Source of the DNA: Cedecea colo
GTDB taxonomy: Bacteria; Pseudomonadota; Gammaproteobacteria; Enterobacterales; Enterobacteriaceae
Reading direction: 5' to 3'
NCBI RefSeq assembly: GCF_011808225.1
Contig: NZ_SOYS01000007.1
Location: forward strand, 62,001 to 126,000
Length of the DNA stretch: 64,000 nucleotides
In this document: in pieces, positions 54,851 to 64,000 of the stretch
Layout: each line of letters opens with the position of its first letter
Numbering within the stretch: the first letter of the stretch is position 1
Made by a program: the position numbers and the translations under genes
Notes under the pieces: model-generated
Databases searched by the model: none
The model's input: only the letters and a program-made list of their open reading frames with translations
Told to the model about the DNA's origin: nothing

Positions 54851-55885
54851 TCAGTTTGCCATACCCAGGCCGACGATATTGGCCGCGAGAATAATCACGA
54901 CGCAGCCTACGCTAAGCACGCCAACCGGGCGGCGTCCCGCCGATTTCCACTCTTTCATAATCAGGCCAACCAGCCCGCCGCACAGCACGTAGAAGCTCAT
55001 GTGCAGCATCCAGCTCATATAGTCATACTGCGCCGGGATGCTGGCGTGGCCCCAGGCGTAAAAGAAAAATTGCAGATACCACATCAGCCCGCCGAGCGCG
55101 GCAAAGAGCACGTTGGCGACGATCAGCGGTTTTCCAATCGAGAAGTCGGCTTTTATCGACAGATCCTTAACTTTTGCCAGACGAATCAAACAGAAGCCGA
55201 GGTTAATCACCGCGCCGCCGCCCATAATAATTACATAGCTTGGCAGCGCTACGTATAGCGGATCGACGCCCAGCGCTGCTGCGGCTTCGTGCATAGGTTT
55301 GGCAGCATTCATCGCAAAAGACATACCGGCAGAGAAAATGCCGCACATGATCGCCAGGGTTAACCCTTTTTTCAGGTTGAACTCTTCGGCCCTGATACCC
55401 ATCTGGCGCTCTTTAAGCTGCCCGGCACGGGTCACAATACCCACGCCAATGAGCGCGACCAGCACGCCCAATAGCGTCATACGCCCACCGGGCGTACCAA
55501 TCAGCACGTCGAATTTACCGGCAATAATTGGCGTCATTAGCGTGCCGACGATCAGCGTGATGCCAATAGCAATACCAATGCCCATCGACATGCCGAGATA
55601 GCGCATCGTCAGGCCGTAATTTATATTTCCGATGCCCCACATCGCACCAAAAAGGAAGATGGGCAGCAGCGTAGAAATGCTGAAGGAGCCGTAGTAAGCC
55701 CGGAAGTCAGGCAGCAGAATTGCACCGACCAGCCAGGGCAAAACTATCCAGGAGACGAAGCCGCCGATGGCCCACATGGTTTCCCAGGACCAGCGCTGCA
55801 CTTTCTTGAAGGGGGCGTAGAAACAGGCGGCGCTTGCCGCACCCACCAGATGCCAAAGTATGCCCATCGTTATCGCGTTACTCAT
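54851..55885 (-). CDS. rhaT: L-rhamnose/proton symporter RhaT
   Basis: 344 residues, E. coli RhaT length, ten hydrophobic spans. [32 protein letters not shown] and [29 protein letters not shown] are near-identical. Provides a second rhamnose uptake route beside the ABC importer. Confidence 0.96.
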   Translation of the reverse strand: MSNAITMGILWHLVGAASAACFYAPFKKVQRWSWETMWAIGGFVSWIVLPWLVGAILLPDFRAYYGSFSISTLLPIFLFGAMWGIGNINYGLTMRYLGMSMGIGIAIGITLIVGTLMTPIIAGKFDVLIGTPGGRMTLLGVLVALIGVGIVTRAGQLKERQMGIRAEEFNLKKGLTLAIMCGIFSAGMSFAMNAAKPMHEAAAALGVDPLYVALPSYVIIMGGGAVINLGFCLIRLAKVKDLSIKADFSIGKPLIVANVLFAALGGLMWYLQFFFYAWGHASIPAQYDYMSWMLHMSFYVLCGGLVGLIMKEWKSAGRRPVGVLSVGCVVIILAANIVGLGMAN

Positions 55886-56177
55886 TCTCTTTCCCTTTAG
55901 TTTTATTAAAACGCAGGGGTGACCGCACGCTACCCCAACGTTGTGAATTCTATCGGGCGAGCAACGGACTGACCTTTAGCGTGCTGCCGTGGTGGCAGCG
56001 ATTCTGGCAAAATTCAGCGAGTGGAAACGATGCCGGTCACAGTTTTTTATTTTTTTCTAACAGGCATGCGGACAGAAAAGGCGTGAGACGAGCTGGCGCT
56101 GCGTTTTATTAAGCTGACAAGTCTCGTTTTTTCTTATATTTGCCAAAAAGTTATAACCTTATAGAAACTACGGCATT

Positions 56178-56213
56178 GATAAACATTTTCAATATCATTT
56201 AATTAACTATAAT
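56178..56213 (+). promoter_or_regulatory. sodA promoter with Fur box
   Basis: GATAAACATTTTCAATATC (56178-56196) fits the Fur consensus GATAATnATnnTCATTATC at most positions, and TATAAT (56208-56213) is a -10 box. This agrees with Fur repression of sodA in E. coli; SoxS and ArcA sites may also lie in the 55886-56277 gap. Confidence 0.65.
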
Positions 56214-56277
56214 GAACCAACTGATTACGCGGCAATAACAGATCTTAAGCCGCCCAACAATAGTGGAGAAGATGAAC

Positions 56278-56898
56278 ATGAGTTATACATTGCCATCCCT
56301 GCCTTACGCTTACGACGCTCTGGAACCACACTTCGACAAACAAACGATGGAAATCCATCACACTAAACACCACCAGACCTACGTCAACAACGCTAACGCA
56401 GCGCTTGAGTCTCTGCCAGAATTCGCAAACCTGCCGGTTGAAGAGCTGATCGCTAAGCTTGATCAGCTGCCGGCAGATAAGAAAACCGTACTGCGTAACA
56501 ACGCGGGCGGCCACGCTAACCACAGCTTCTTCTGGAAGGGCCTGAAAACCGGCACCACCCTGCAGGGCGATCTGAAAGCGGCCATCGAGCGCGATTTCGG
56601 TAGCGTTGATAAATTCAAAGAAGAGTTTGAAAAAGCTGCGGCTACCCGTTTCGGCTCCGGCTGGGCGTGGCTGGTTCTTAAAGGTGACAAACTGGCCGTG
56701 GTTTCTACCGCAAACCAGGACAGCCCGCTGATGGGTGAAGCGATTTCTGGCGCATCCGGCTTCCCGATTGTGGGTCTGGACGTGTGGGAACACGCTTACT
56801 ACCTGAAGTATCAGAACAAACGTCCTGATTACATCAAAGCGTTCTGGGAAGTTGTGAACTGGGACGAAGCGGCCGCGCGTTTTGCTGCTAAAAAATAA
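56278..56898 (+). CDS. sodA: Manganese superoxide dismutase SodA
   Basis: 206 residues from the ATG at 56278 ([20 protein letters not shown]), the E. coli length. Metal ligands are in [26 protein letters not shown] and DVWEHAYYL, with the Gly and Gln pattern of Mn-type enzymes (GSGWAWL). Cytoplasmic. GGAGAAGATGAAC precedes the ATG. Confidence 0.97.
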   Translation: MSYTLPSLPYAYDALEPHFDKQTMEIHHTKHHQTYVNNANAALESLPEFANLPVEELIAKLDQLPADKKTVLRNNAGGHANHSFFWKGLKTGTTLQGDLKAAIERDFGSVDKFKEEFEKAAATRFGSGWAWLVLKGDKLAVVSTANQDSPLMGEAISGASGFPIVGLDVWEHAYYLKYQNKRPDYIKAFWEVVNWDEAAARFAAKK

Positions 56899-56920
56899 GT
56901 TGCTTTGCAGCTGATGAGAG

Positions 56921-56946
56921 GCGAGCCTGATGGCTCGCTTTTTTTA
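56921..56946 (+). terminator. sodA intrinsic terminator
   Basis: GCGAGCC and GGCTCGC form a stem with a TGAT loop followed by eight T residues. Confidence 0.9.
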
Positions 56947-56973
56947 TATCCGTTGTACAACAGGGAGGAGCAG

Positions 56974-57648
56974 ATGCACTATCCGCTACAGGTTTATATC
57001 GGCAAAGTTCGTCAGTATGAAGGCAGCCGGGCGAGTGCAATTGCAAAATATCAGGTCGACGGCGAGCTACGGCTGACCGAACTGGGGCTGGAAGGCGATC
57101 AGCAGGCCGAGAAAGTGATTCACGGTGGGCCTGACCGCGCCCTGTGTCATTATCCTCGCGAACATTATCTCCACTGGGCGCGGGAGTTTCCTGAGCAGGC
57201 AGAGCAGTTTAACGCTCCGGCTTTTGGAGAAAACCTTTCAACTAACGGCCTGGCGGAAAAAAACGTCTACATCGGCGATATCTTCCGCTGGGGCGATGCC
57301 CTGATTCAGGTCACACAGCCGCGTTCGCCGTGTTTTAAGCTTAACTACCATTTTGGTATCAGCGATATGGCGGCTTTGCTGCAAAAATCGGGCTACTGCG
57401 GCTGGTTGTACAGGGTGGTGATGGCAGGAAATGTCTCTACAGAATCGCCGCTGGAGCTGGTTTCCCGCGTGAGTGAGGTAAGCGTCGCTGAAGCGATAGC
57501 TATCGCCTGGCATATGCCGTTTGATGATGAGCAATATCACCGCCTGCTGTCAGCGGCAGGGCTTTCCACCAGCTGGACACGCACCATGCAAAAACGACGT
57601 ATTTCAGGGAAGATTGAGAATAATTCGCGGCGACTGGTCGGGAAGTAA
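56974..57648 (+). CDS. yiiM: MOSC-domain protein YiiM (6-N-hydroxylaminopurine resistance)
   Basis: 224 residues from the ATG at 56974 (MHYPLQVYIGKV), preceded by GGGAGGAG; E. coli YiiM has the same length. The MOSC core includes ELGLEGDQQAEKVIHGGPDRALCHYP and the conserved Cys in QPRSPCFKLN. It handles a molybdenum-cofactor-dependent reduction of N-hydroxylated substrates. Confidence 0.95.
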   Translation: MHYPLQVYIGKVRQYEGSRASAIAKYQVDGELRLTELGLEGDQQAEKVIHGGPDRALCHYPREHYLHWAREFPEQAEQFNAPAFGENLSTNGLAEKNVYIGDIFRWGDALIQVTQPRSPCFKLNYHFGISDMAALLQKSGYCGWLYRVVMAGNVSTESPLELVSRVSEVSVAEAIAIAWHMPFDDEQYHRLLSAAGLSTSWTRTMQKRRISGKIENNSRRLVGK

Positions 57649-57671
57649 CGGGGTTATTGAACGCCGGAAAC

Positions 57672-57700
57672 GAAAAAACCCGCCAGAGGCGGGTTTTAGA
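57672..57700. terminator. Bidirectional terminator between yiiM and cspA
   Basis: AAAAAACCCGCC and GGCGGGTTTT form a stem with an AGA loop and T/A tracts on both sides, between convergent genes. Confidence 0.88.
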
Positions 57701-57723
57701 ATTTTTGCTAGTAAGCGAAAAAC

Positions 57724-57936
57724 TTACAGGCTGGTTACGTTACCAGCTGCTGGGCCTTTAGCACCACTTTCGATGGTGAAAGACACTTTCTGGCCTTCGT
57801 CCAGGGACTTGTAGCCATCGTTCTGGATAGCAGAGAAGTGTACGAACACATCTTTAGAGCCATCGTCAGGAGTGATGAAGCCGAAGCCTTTGTCAGAGTT
57901 GAACCACTTAACCAGACCAGTCATTTTAGCAGACAT
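57724..57936 (-). CDS. cspA: Major cold-shock protein CspA
   Basis: 70 residues differing from E. coli CspA at only a few positions ([25 protein letters not shown]). RNP1 KGFGFI and RNP2 VFVHF are intact. Single-stranded RNA/DNA chaperone. It has the long leader typical of cspA. Confidence 0.97.
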   Translation of the reverse strand: MSAKMTGLVKWFNSDKGFGFITPDDGSKDVFVHFSAIQNDGYKSLDEGQKVSFTIESGAKGPAAGNVTSL

Positions 57937-58085
57937 TGATATTACCTTTTAAATAGAGTTTGCCTTGCGGCGCATTGGTATGCTTTACAGATTTTTGAAG
58001 CGATAAAGGAGAAACTCACTTTGAAGGGTATCTACGATAACTTCTGGAGGACTGCTTTGCTTGAAAGGTCTGTGCGTCAAACCGA
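57937..58085 (-). promoter_or_regulatory. cspA long 5' leader with cold box (RNA thermoswitch)
   Basis: About 150 bases of leader precede the ATG. At its 5' end is the cold box TGACGCACAGA (58069-58079 on the complementary strand), one base different from the E. coli cspA box, followed by CCTTTCAAGCAAAGC. The AAAGGTAATAT ribosome-binding region directly precedes the start. In E. coli this leader changes fold with temperature. Confidence 0.82.
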
Positions 58086-58186
58086 TGCAGGCATTAACGC
58101 ACATTTAACCGGGTGATGACAAGAATTATTTCAGCCGTCTACAGGGCTGAAGCTGAAAATCCCCGCCTTGCGACGGGGAGTGCGCA

Positions 58187-58897
58187 TCATTGCATTGCGT
58201 TTTGCGCGCTTGAATAAGCCTGCATAAACGCCTGATGTTGCGACGCCAGCGGGCCGATCAGTGAATTGTACTGGCTGGCCTGTTGAGAGGTAGGGAACTG
58301 GATACCGCCTGCGGTAAAGCTAACCTGCGTACCCTGCTGTTGGATAAAATCACCCACCTGAACCAGCTGCTGGGTAAAGGTTTGTGCCGCAGGGATCAGC
58401 GGAGCCATAGCATCTGCCGGCGCGGTAACCACTTTCTGATAGACCCGATCGTACACGGCTTTCAGGTCGTCTGGCTGTTTCAGGGTGGAGCGAGCGCTGT
58501 CCGCCTGCATTTTGGCGTTCTGCACCTGCTGACCCAGCACGTTCAGGGAGCCGTTCGCCTGACGCAGGGCGTCACGCTGGTTCATATAATCCTGTGGAAC
58601 ACGAATGCTGTTCACGCTGTCGACTACCGGCTTCATGCCGTCGTCCATCGCCTGGCTTACCTGCTGAGAAAAGCCATACAGAACGGCGTAGTCAGACACC
58701 AGTGGACCGAACTGTTTTTTCTGATCGGCAGTCAGCGCGGGCAGACGTTCACCGCTACGCATGGCCGTATTTTGCAGGAAATCGATAAATGCCTTACGTT
58801 GATCGCCTTCTTTATCAAAACAACCGCTCAGACTCACCACCATTAATAACGCCGCAAGCGACGCAAACCAGCGAGAGCAGGACTTACCTGTCGCCAT
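58187..58897 (-). CDS. yiaF: DUF3053 lipoprotein YiaF
   Basis: 236 residues from the ATG at 58897 (MATGKSCSRWFASLAALL), the E. coli YiaF length. Lipobox LSGC at about residue 32. The remainder is helical and Gln-rich, with TADQKKQFGPLVSDYAVLYG and VQVGDFIQQQGTQVSF. Envelope lipoprotein of unknown function. Confidence 0.93.
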   Translation of the reverse strand: MATGKSCSRWFASLAALLMVVSLSGCFDKEGDQRKAFIDFLQNTAMRSGERLPALTADQKKQFGPLVSDYAVLYGFSQQVSQAMDDGMKPVVDSVNSIRVPQDYMNQRDALRQANGSLNVLGQQVQNAKMQADSARSTLKQPDDLKAVYDRVYQKVVTAPADAMAPLIPAAQTFTQQLVQVGDFIQQQGTQVSFTAGGIQFPTSQQASQYNSLIGPLASQHQAFMQAYSSAQNAMQ

Positions 58898-59306
58898 CTT
58901 TTCTACTCCTTTTACCAAACAATGCAAATGCGCGCACGCGTACGCGCTAATGTAGCTAATGATAGTCCAGGCCGTCCGCGCAAGATACCTTTTCACAACA
59001 ATGGGCGGGTTTAATTCCGGCTGGATAAAAGGACACAAAAAGTCGGATGAGGCGACCTTTATCAGCGCTGGGTTTATACCCATCGCTGGCGCAATAAATG
59101 CATAACCATTTACAAAATTATACTTAGATTCCTTTATGCCGTGTTTTTCAACCGATTACGACGCTTAACTTTTCACCTGAAACGCATAAAAAACGCGGCT
59201 TGTAAAAATAGTTACCCTGGGAATCATCAGCACGCTTTTTTCAGACTACGCTTAAGAAGCTTCTTAACCTTCACGAGGTCAATGTGTGATTTATGAGGAG
59301 TCCTCA

Positions 59307-59597
59307 ATGCAATATAAAGATCCAATGATTGAATTGCTTAGCAGTCTCGAGCAGATAGTTTTTAAAAGCGAACAACAGACGGTAACCCTGAAACAAAAAC
59401 CCAGCGCGTTTTCTGAATTCGAGCAACTCCGTAAGAGTACAGGACTAAAAATCGATGATTTTGCTCGCGTGATGGGTGTCAGTGTCTCGATGGTGCAGGA
59501 GTGGGAATCAAAACGAATCAGACCCTCCAGTACCGAACTGAAGCTGATGCGCCTGATCCAGGCGAATCCTATGCTCAGTAAGCAGTTGATGGAATAA
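59307..59597 (+). CDS. yiaG: HTH-type (Xre) regulator YiaG
   Basis: 96 residues from the ATG at 59307, after GAGGAG (59295-59300), same length as E. coli YiaG. The helix-turn-helix is in the C-terminal half (LRKSTGLKIDDFARVMGVSVSMVQEWESKRIRPS). Its targets are little known. Confidence 0.93.
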   Translation: MQYKDPMIELLSSLEQIVFKSEQQTVTLKQKPSAFSEFEQLRKSTGLKIDDFARVMGVSVSMVQEWESKRIRPSSTELKLMRLIQANPMLSKQLME

Positions 59598-59630
59598 TTT
59601 TGTACTTTGTACCCTGAATTGCCTTAATCA

Positions 59631-59656
59631 AAACCCCGCTCAATGACGCGGGGTTT
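59631..59656 (+). terminator. yiaG intrinsic terminator
   Basis: AAACCCCGC and GCGGGGTTT form a stem with a TCAATGAC loop, followed by GTTGTTT. Confidence 0.85.
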
Positions 59657-59797
59657 GTTGTTTCTGGTTGTCGACCAACGTTATTTGCCGAAAAGCGAAA
59701 CCGCAATGTCCGGAAACCGGAGCTGTATCGCGACTAAAACCACCAATCTTAACCATAATTAAAAGAAGGTTATAACAGGCAAGTATAAGGAGGCTGT

Positions 59798-60232
59798 ATG
59801 GCTAAGAAAATCCTGGTTCCTGTCGATATTTCGGAAATGGAACTGACGCAGCAGGTTATCCCTCATGTAGAAGCATACGCCAGGCAGGAGGATGCTACGA
59901 TCCACTTTCTCGCGGTTATTCCCGATTACACCTATTTTGCCTCTTACGGTCTGGGTTACTCTTCGGTCGTGCCGGATATCAAAGGGAGGGAGACGGTCGC
60001 CATGGAATCGCTGGGCGATATCGTCGCTAAATTCAGCCTGCCGGGCCGCCGGGTTGAAAAGCACGTGCTGAGCGGTACGCCAAAAGATCATATTCTCCAG
60101 CTGGCCGATGACATTGATGCTGATGTGATTATTCTGGCTTCGCACCGGCCCAGTATGTCGACCTATCTGCTTGGTTCAAACGCCGCGGCGGTGGTTCGGC
60201 ATGCGAAATGCTCGGTGCTGGTTGTACGCTAA
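59798..60232 (+). CDS. Universal stress protein, UspF/UspG-like
   Basis: 144 residues with the UspF pattern: ILVPVDISEMELTQQVIPHVEAYA at the start, the ATP-binding G-x2-G-x9-G-S pattern near the C terminus (ASHRPSMSTYLLGSNAAAVVRHAKCSVLVV). Similar to E. coli UspF but at a different locus, so it is probably a paralogue. Soluble, probably dimeric. AGGAGG lies before the ATG. Confidence 0.85.
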   Translation: MAKKILVPVDISEMELTQQVIPHVEAYARQEDATIHFLAVIPDYTYFASYGLGYSSVVPDIKGRETVAMESLGDIVAKFSLPGRRVEKHVLSGTPKDHILQLADDIDADVIILASHRPSMSTYLLGSNAAAVVRHAKCSVLVVR

Positions 60233-60253
60233 CAGGTGTAGCGGGTAGATATA

Positions 60254-60284
60254 AAAAAACCCCGCCTGGCGCGGGGTTTATTGT
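60254..60284. terminator. Bidirectional terminator between usp gene and glyS
   Basis: AACCCCGC and GCGGGGTT pair around CTGGC, with A and T tracts on either side, between convergent genes. Confidence 0.88.
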
Positions 60285-60299
60285 TAGCGCGGCTGTTGC

Positions 60300-62369
60300 T
60301 TATTGCAGCAGAGAGATATCTGCTACCTGCAGGAACAGTTCACGCAGTTTAGACAGCAGCGTCAGGCGGTTGATGCGCAGCTCTTTGTCTTCTGCATTCA
60401 CCATCACCTTGTCGAAGAACTCATCTACCGGCTCGCGCAGGTTAGCCAGCTCTTCCAGCGCTTCCTGGTAGCGACCTTCCGCGAAGAACGGCTGGAGCTT
60501 GTCGCGCAGCACAACGAGGTTGGTCGCCAGACGGATCTCTTCGGCTTCTTTGAGTACCGAAGCGTGCACGGTGTCGTTTAGCTGCTCGTCAGACTTCGCC
60601 AGGATGTTGGATACGCGTTTGTTAGCCGCCGCCAGGGCCGCCGCCGCTTCCAGAGTACGGAAGTGGGAAACGGCCTTCATACGCGCATCGAAATCTGCCG
60701 GTTTGGTCGGACGACGCGCCAGCACGGCCTGGATAGTATCCACGCTGTGTCCTTCTTCCTGATACCAGGCGCGGAAACGGCCCAGCATAAAGTCGATAAC
60801 GTCATCCACAACCTTTTCGTTGGTCAGCTTGCTGCCGTAGAGGCGCACGGCTTCTTCGGTCAGGGTTTGCAGATCCAGCGGCAGGTTTTTCTCAACGATG
60901 ATACGCAGCACGCCAAGAGCGGCACGACGCAGAGCAAACGGATCTTTATCGCCTTTTGGATGCTGGCCGATACCGAAGATGCCCGCGAGAGTATCCATCT
61001 TATCGGCAATCGCTACCGCGCACGCAACAAGGTTAGACGGCAGCTCATCGCCCGCGAAACGCGGCTGATACTGTTCGTTCAGCGCAACGGCCACGTCTTC
61101 GGCTTCGCCGTCGTGACGCGCATAATGCATGCCCATCACGCCCTGGGTGTCGGTGAATTCGAACACCATGTTGGTCATCAGGTCGCATTTGGACAGCAGG
61201 CCAGCGCGGGTTGCGTGATTCACGTCGGCGCCAATCTGCCCGGCAATCCAGCCGGAAAGCGCTTCGATGCGGTTGGTTTTATCGCGCAGCGTGCCGAGCT
61301 CTTTCTGGAACAGCACGGTTTCCAGACGCGGCAGGTTATCTTCCAGACGCTTTTTGCGGTCGGTATTAAAGAAGAACTCGGCATCTGCCAGACGCGGACG
61401 CACCACCTTCTCGTTACCGGAGATAATCTGCTGCGGATCTTTCGATTCGATATTCGCCACGAAGATAAAGTTTGGCAGCAGCTTGCCGTCGTTCGCGTAA
61501 ACCGGGAAGTACTTCTGGTCGCCCTTCATGGTGTGAACCAGCGCTTCCGCAGGGACCGCGAGGAACTTCTCTTCGAACTTAGCGGTGAGCACCACCGGCC
61601 ATTCAACCAGGGAAGTCACTTCTTCAAGCAGGCTTTCGCTCAGGTCGGCATTGCCGCCGATTTTGCGGGCCGCTTCTTCAGCGCCTTGTTTAATGACGGC
61701 TTTACGCTGTTCGTAGTCGGCGATAACTTTGCCGCGCTCCAGCAGAATCTGCGGATACTGGTCGGCGTTATCGATGGTGAACTCCGGCTCGCCCATAAAG
61801 CGGTGGCCGCGAATTACGCGATCGGACTGAATACCCAGAATGGTTGCCGGAATGACTTCTTCGCCCAGCAGCAGGGTGACGGTATGGACCGGACGCACGA
61901 AGTGCGTGTCGTTGGCTCCCCAGCGCATCAGTTTTGGAATCGGCAGTTTGCTCAGCGCCGTTGCGATCATCGCAGGCAGCAGCGCCTGCACGCTTTCGCC
62001 CTTAACGTGCGCGCGGTACATCAGCCATTCGCCTTTATCGGTTGCCAGACGCTCTGCCTGATCTACGGTGATGCCGCAGCCGCGAGCCCAGCCTTCAGCG
62101 GCCTTGCTCGGCTTGCCTTCGGCATCAAAGGCGGCAGAAATTGCCGGGCCGCGTTTTTCAACTTCGCGGTCAGGCTGAGAAGCGGCCAGATTGGCGATTT
62201 TCAGGGCCAGGCGGCGCGGTGCCGCAAACCATTTCACTTCGCCGTGTGCGACGTTCGCCGCATCCAGTTCCGCCGTTACGTTCGCAGCAAAGGATTCCGC
62301 CAGGCTGCGCAGGGCTTTTGGTGGCAGCTCTTCAGTGCCGATCTCCACCAGAAAAGTTTTTTCAGACAT
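60300..62369 (-). CDS. glyS: Glycyl-tRNA synthetase beta subunit GlyS
   Basis: 689 residues from the ATG at 62369 ([20 protein letters not shown]), the E. coli length. It has the GatB-like N-terminal domain, an HD-like central region and an anticodon-binding C-terminal domain. Works with GlyQ as an alpha2beta2 enzyme. Starts 10 bases after the glyQ stop. Confidence 0.97.
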   Translation of the reverse strand: MSEKTFLVEIGTEELPPKALRSLAESFAANVTAELDAANVAHGEVKWFAAPRRLALKIANLAASQPDREVEKRGPAISAAFDAEGKPSKAAEGWARGCGITVDQAERLATDKGEWLMYRAHVKGESVQALLPAMIATALSKLPIPKLMRWGANDTHFVRPVHTVTLLLGEEVIPATILGIQSDRVIRGHRFMGEPEFTIDNADQYPQILLERGKVIADYEQRKAVIKQGAEEAARKIGGNADLSESLLEEVTSLVEWPVVLTAKFEEKFLAVPAEALVHTMKGDQKYFPVYANDGKLLPNFIFVANIESKDPQQIISGNEKVVRPRLADAEFFFNTDRKKRLEDNLPRLETVLFQKELGTLRDKTNRIEALSGWIAGQIGADVNHATRAGLLSKCDLMTNMVFEFTDTQGVMGMHYARHDGEAEDVAVALNEQYQPRFAGDELPSNLVACAVAIADKMDTLAGIFGIGQHPKGDKDPFALRRAALGVLRIIVEKNLPLDLQTLTEEAVRLYGSKLTNEKVVDDVIDFMLGRFRAWYQEEGHSVDTIQAVLARRPTKPADFDARMKAVSHFRTLEAAAALAAANKRVSNILAKSDEQLNDTVHASVLKEAEEIRLATNLVVLRDKLQPFFAEGRYQEALEELANLREPVDEFFDKVMVNAEDKELRINRLTLLSKLRELFLQVADISLLQ

Positions 62370-62379
62370 GCCAGCCTCG

Positions 62380-63291
62380 TTATTTATTCTTATTGCACAT
62401 CGGGAAGCCAAGCGCTTCACGAGAAGCGTAATAGGCTTCGGCCACGGCTTTGGTCAGAGTACGAATACGCAGAATGTAGCGCTGACGTTCGGTAACCGAG
62501 ATGGCTTTACGCGCATCCAACAGGTTAAAGCTGTGCGCCGCTTTCAGAATGCGTTCGTAAGCGGGCAGCGGCAGCGGGTTTTCCAGCGCCAGCAGGTGCT
62601 GCGCCTCTTTCTCATACTGCTCGAAGCAGGAGAACAGGAAATCCACATCGGCGTATTCGAAGTTATAGGTTGATTGCTCAACTTCGTTCTGATGGAACAC
62701 GTCGCCGTAGGTGGTTTTACCCAGTGGACCGTCGCTCCAGACCAGATCGTAAACGCTGTCCACGCCCTGGATATACATCGCCAGACGCTCTAAACCGTAG
62801 GTAATTTCCCCGGTAACAGGCTTACATTCCAGGCCGCCAACCTGCTGGAAGTAGGTGAACTGCGTCACTTCCATGCCGTTGAGCCACACTTCCCAACCCA
62901 GACCCCAGGCGCCCAGCGTCGGGTTTTCCCAGTTGTCTTCTACGAAGCGAATATCATGGATAGTCGGATCCATACCCAGCTCTTTAAGCGACCCGAGGTA
63001 CAGCTCCTGAATGTTGTCCGGAGAGGGCTTAATCACCACCTGGAACTGATAATAGTGCTGTAAGCGGTTCGGGTTCTCACCGTAGCGGCCATCCGTTGGA
63101 CGGCGGGACGGCTGCACATAGGCGGTGGCCATCGGTTCTGGCCCCAAAGCCCGCAGGCAGGTCATTGGATGAGAGGTGCCGGCGCCGACTTCCATGTCCA
63201 GAGGTTGAACAATGGTGCAGCCCTGGCGGGCCCAGTAATCCTGTAAAGTCAGGATCAGGCCTTGAAAGGTCCTGGTGTCAAACTTTTGCAT
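62380..63291 (-). CDS. glyQ: Glycyl-tRNA synthetase alpha subunit GlyQ
   Basis: 303 residues, E. coli length. Class II core motifs: [19 protein letters not shown] and [22 protein letters not shown]. Binds glycine and ATP. Cotranscribed with glyS. Confidence 0.97.
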   Translation of the reverse strand: MQKFDTRTFQGLILTLQDYWARQGCTIVQPLDMEVGAGTSHPMTCLRALGPEPMATAYVQPSRRPTDGRYGENPNRLQHYYQFQVVIKPSPDNIQELYLGSLKELGMDPTIHDIRFVEDNWENPTLGAWGLGWEVWLNGMEVTQFTYFQQVGGLECKPVTGEITYGLERLAMYIQGVDSVYDLVWSDGPLGKTTYGDVFHQNEVEQSTYNFEYADVDFLFSCFEQYEKEAQHLLALENPLPLPAYERILKAAHSFNLLDARKAISVTERQRYILRIRTLTKAVAEAYYASREALGFPMCNKNK

Positions 63292-63409
63292 GTTGATTTC
63301 GCACGCGTTCGAGTGGGTTTAAAGTGAAGCGGCCAGTATACCCGTTGACCGCAAGATATACAGCCCGAATCCGCGCGCTTTAACGGGCTGTTTGCCAGCG
63401 GCTGCGGCT

Positions 63410-63721
63410 TTATAGCGTCGAAAGGTGTAAGAATTGACCGCTTTCGTCAAAGGAGCAGGTAAAACCTTCCTGGCGCGTGGTGCTGCCCTTTATCTCAAAA
63501 CTTCCCTGATATTGCTTAAGATCGATAACGCTGATTCGCTGAACGCGGGTGTTATAGCGATACGCCGCCTCTTGTTTACAGGTTTCCACCATTGCGGCGT
63601 TTTGCACCACTGGCGGGTGCGCCTGCTGGGCGAACTGGGGTTGCGGTTCGGCGCTGCATGCGTTTAACAGTAAAGCGGTGAGGGCCAGCGCCCAGCAGCA
63701 ATTTTTCTTTTCTGGCATCAT
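63410..63721 (-). CDS. ysaB: YsaB-like lipoprotein
   Basis: 103 residues with a lipobox at LLNAC; two adjacent ATG codons begin the frame. The mature region has MVETCKQEAAYRYNTRV and ends TCSFDESGQFLHLSTL. Position between glyQ and wecH matches E. coli ysaB. Function unknown. Confidence 0.85.
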   Translation of the reverse strand: MMPEKKNCCWALALTALLLNACSAEPQPQFAQQAHPPVVQNAAMVETCKQEAAYRYNTRVQRISVIDLKQYQGSFEIKGSTTRQEGFTCSFDESGQFLHLSTL

Positions 63722-63837
63722 CGTAGGTTATCGGTACGTTAAAATTATTGTTGTTATTCACTATTTACGAGCGACAGGCTTTCTGCAAACGCGAAAAAGC
63801 TGCTGGTTTATATTTTAAGATTTTTACAGGGGAACGA

Positions 63838-64000
63838 ATGCAGCAAAAAATTAACTGGATTGATAACCTGCGCGGCATCGCATGCCTGATGGTGGTGATG
63901 ATCCATACCACAACCTGGTATATTACTAATGCGAGCGTGGTCACTCCTTTTAGTTGGGATTTGTCGAACGTGCTGAATTCGGCCTCGCGGGTCAGCGTCC
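63838..64000 (+). CDS. wecH: O-acetyltransferase WecH, N-terminal part (runs off window)
   Basis: The 54 codons present read [31 protein letters not shown] and onward, matching E. coli WecH (YiaH), which O-acetylates enterobacterial common antigen. The conserved His of the acyltransferase-3 family is in [20 protein letters not shown] precedes the ATG. The 3' end is outside the window. Confidence 0.95.
   Translation, partial: MQQKINWIDNLRGIACLMVVMIHTTTWYITNASVVTPFSWDLSNVLNSASRVSV

Overview
The window is chromosomal DNA of a gammaproteobacterium in the family Enterobacteriaceae. Nearly all core proteins are close to Escherichia coli products (EmrD, YicI/YicJ, FdoGHI, RhaBAD, SodA, CspA, GlyQS). 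The extra content (CheV, an ABC rhamnose importer, many CCCTCTCCC-type palindromic repeats) points to the Enterobacter/Kosakonia/Leclercia/Klebsiella side of the family; genus is not assigned. Blocks that lie apart in E. coli K-12 (yid-emrD-tisB, selC-yicJI, fdh/fdo, rha-sodA-yiiM, cspA-yiaFG-glyQS-wecH) are joined here, so the order is rearranged relative to K-12.

Layout. 1-9.9 kb: end of a sulfatase gene (yidJ), yidH-yidG and a 32-codon yidF stub; a secreted GH5-like hydrolase; a polar amino-acid ABC importer; emrD; an SOS-controlled tisB/IstR toxin-antitoxin locus; small envelope proteins. 9.9-13.2 kb: an AT-rich accessory island ending at the 3' end of selC (tRNA-Sec), holding a ribbon-helix-helix gene and a tight three-gene operon (sce7726 family, sce7725 family, RES-domain protein) that is a candidate uncharacterised defence or toxin system. 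13.5-18.3 kb: yicJ-yicI and a decayed small-membrane-protein/ECF sigma-factor locus.

18.334-26.702 kb: a Tn3-family transposon with inverted repeats of about 38 bp and a 5-bp target duplication (TAACA). It keeps only fragments of tnpA and tnpR and a broken parDE. It carries about 6 kb of DNA with actinobacterial-style codon use: ferredoxin-type reductase, cytochrome P450, HpcH/HpaI aldolase, alcohol dehydrogenase and NTF2-like protein in one operon, plus a convergent GntR regulator. This looks like cross-phylum transfer of an oxidative catabolic pathway into an enterobacterial chromosome, directly next to fdhE.

26.7-42.6 kb: fdhE; an OprD-type porin plus periplasmic histidine phosphatase behind a CRP site and a BglG-type RNA antiterminator/terminator; the aerobic formate dehydrogenase fdoGHI with an in-frame UGA selenocysteine codon (its tRNA gene, selC, is in the same window); fdhD; a CRP-preceded PTS operon (PFK-like kinase, EIIB, EIIC, class II aldolase, small protein, EIIA, P-loop kinase) for an unknown carbohydrate; cheV. 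42.6-55.9 kb: a long rhamnose locus with catabolism (rhaBAD), lactaldehyde reductase, mutarotase, two independent uptake systems (ABC importer and RhaT symporter) and the rhaS/rhaR regulators, interrupted by palindromic elements and a 42-bp tandem repeat. 56-64 kb: sodA, yiiM, cspA, yiaF, yiaG, a UspF-like gene, glyS, glyQ, ysaB and the start of wecH, which runs off the window.
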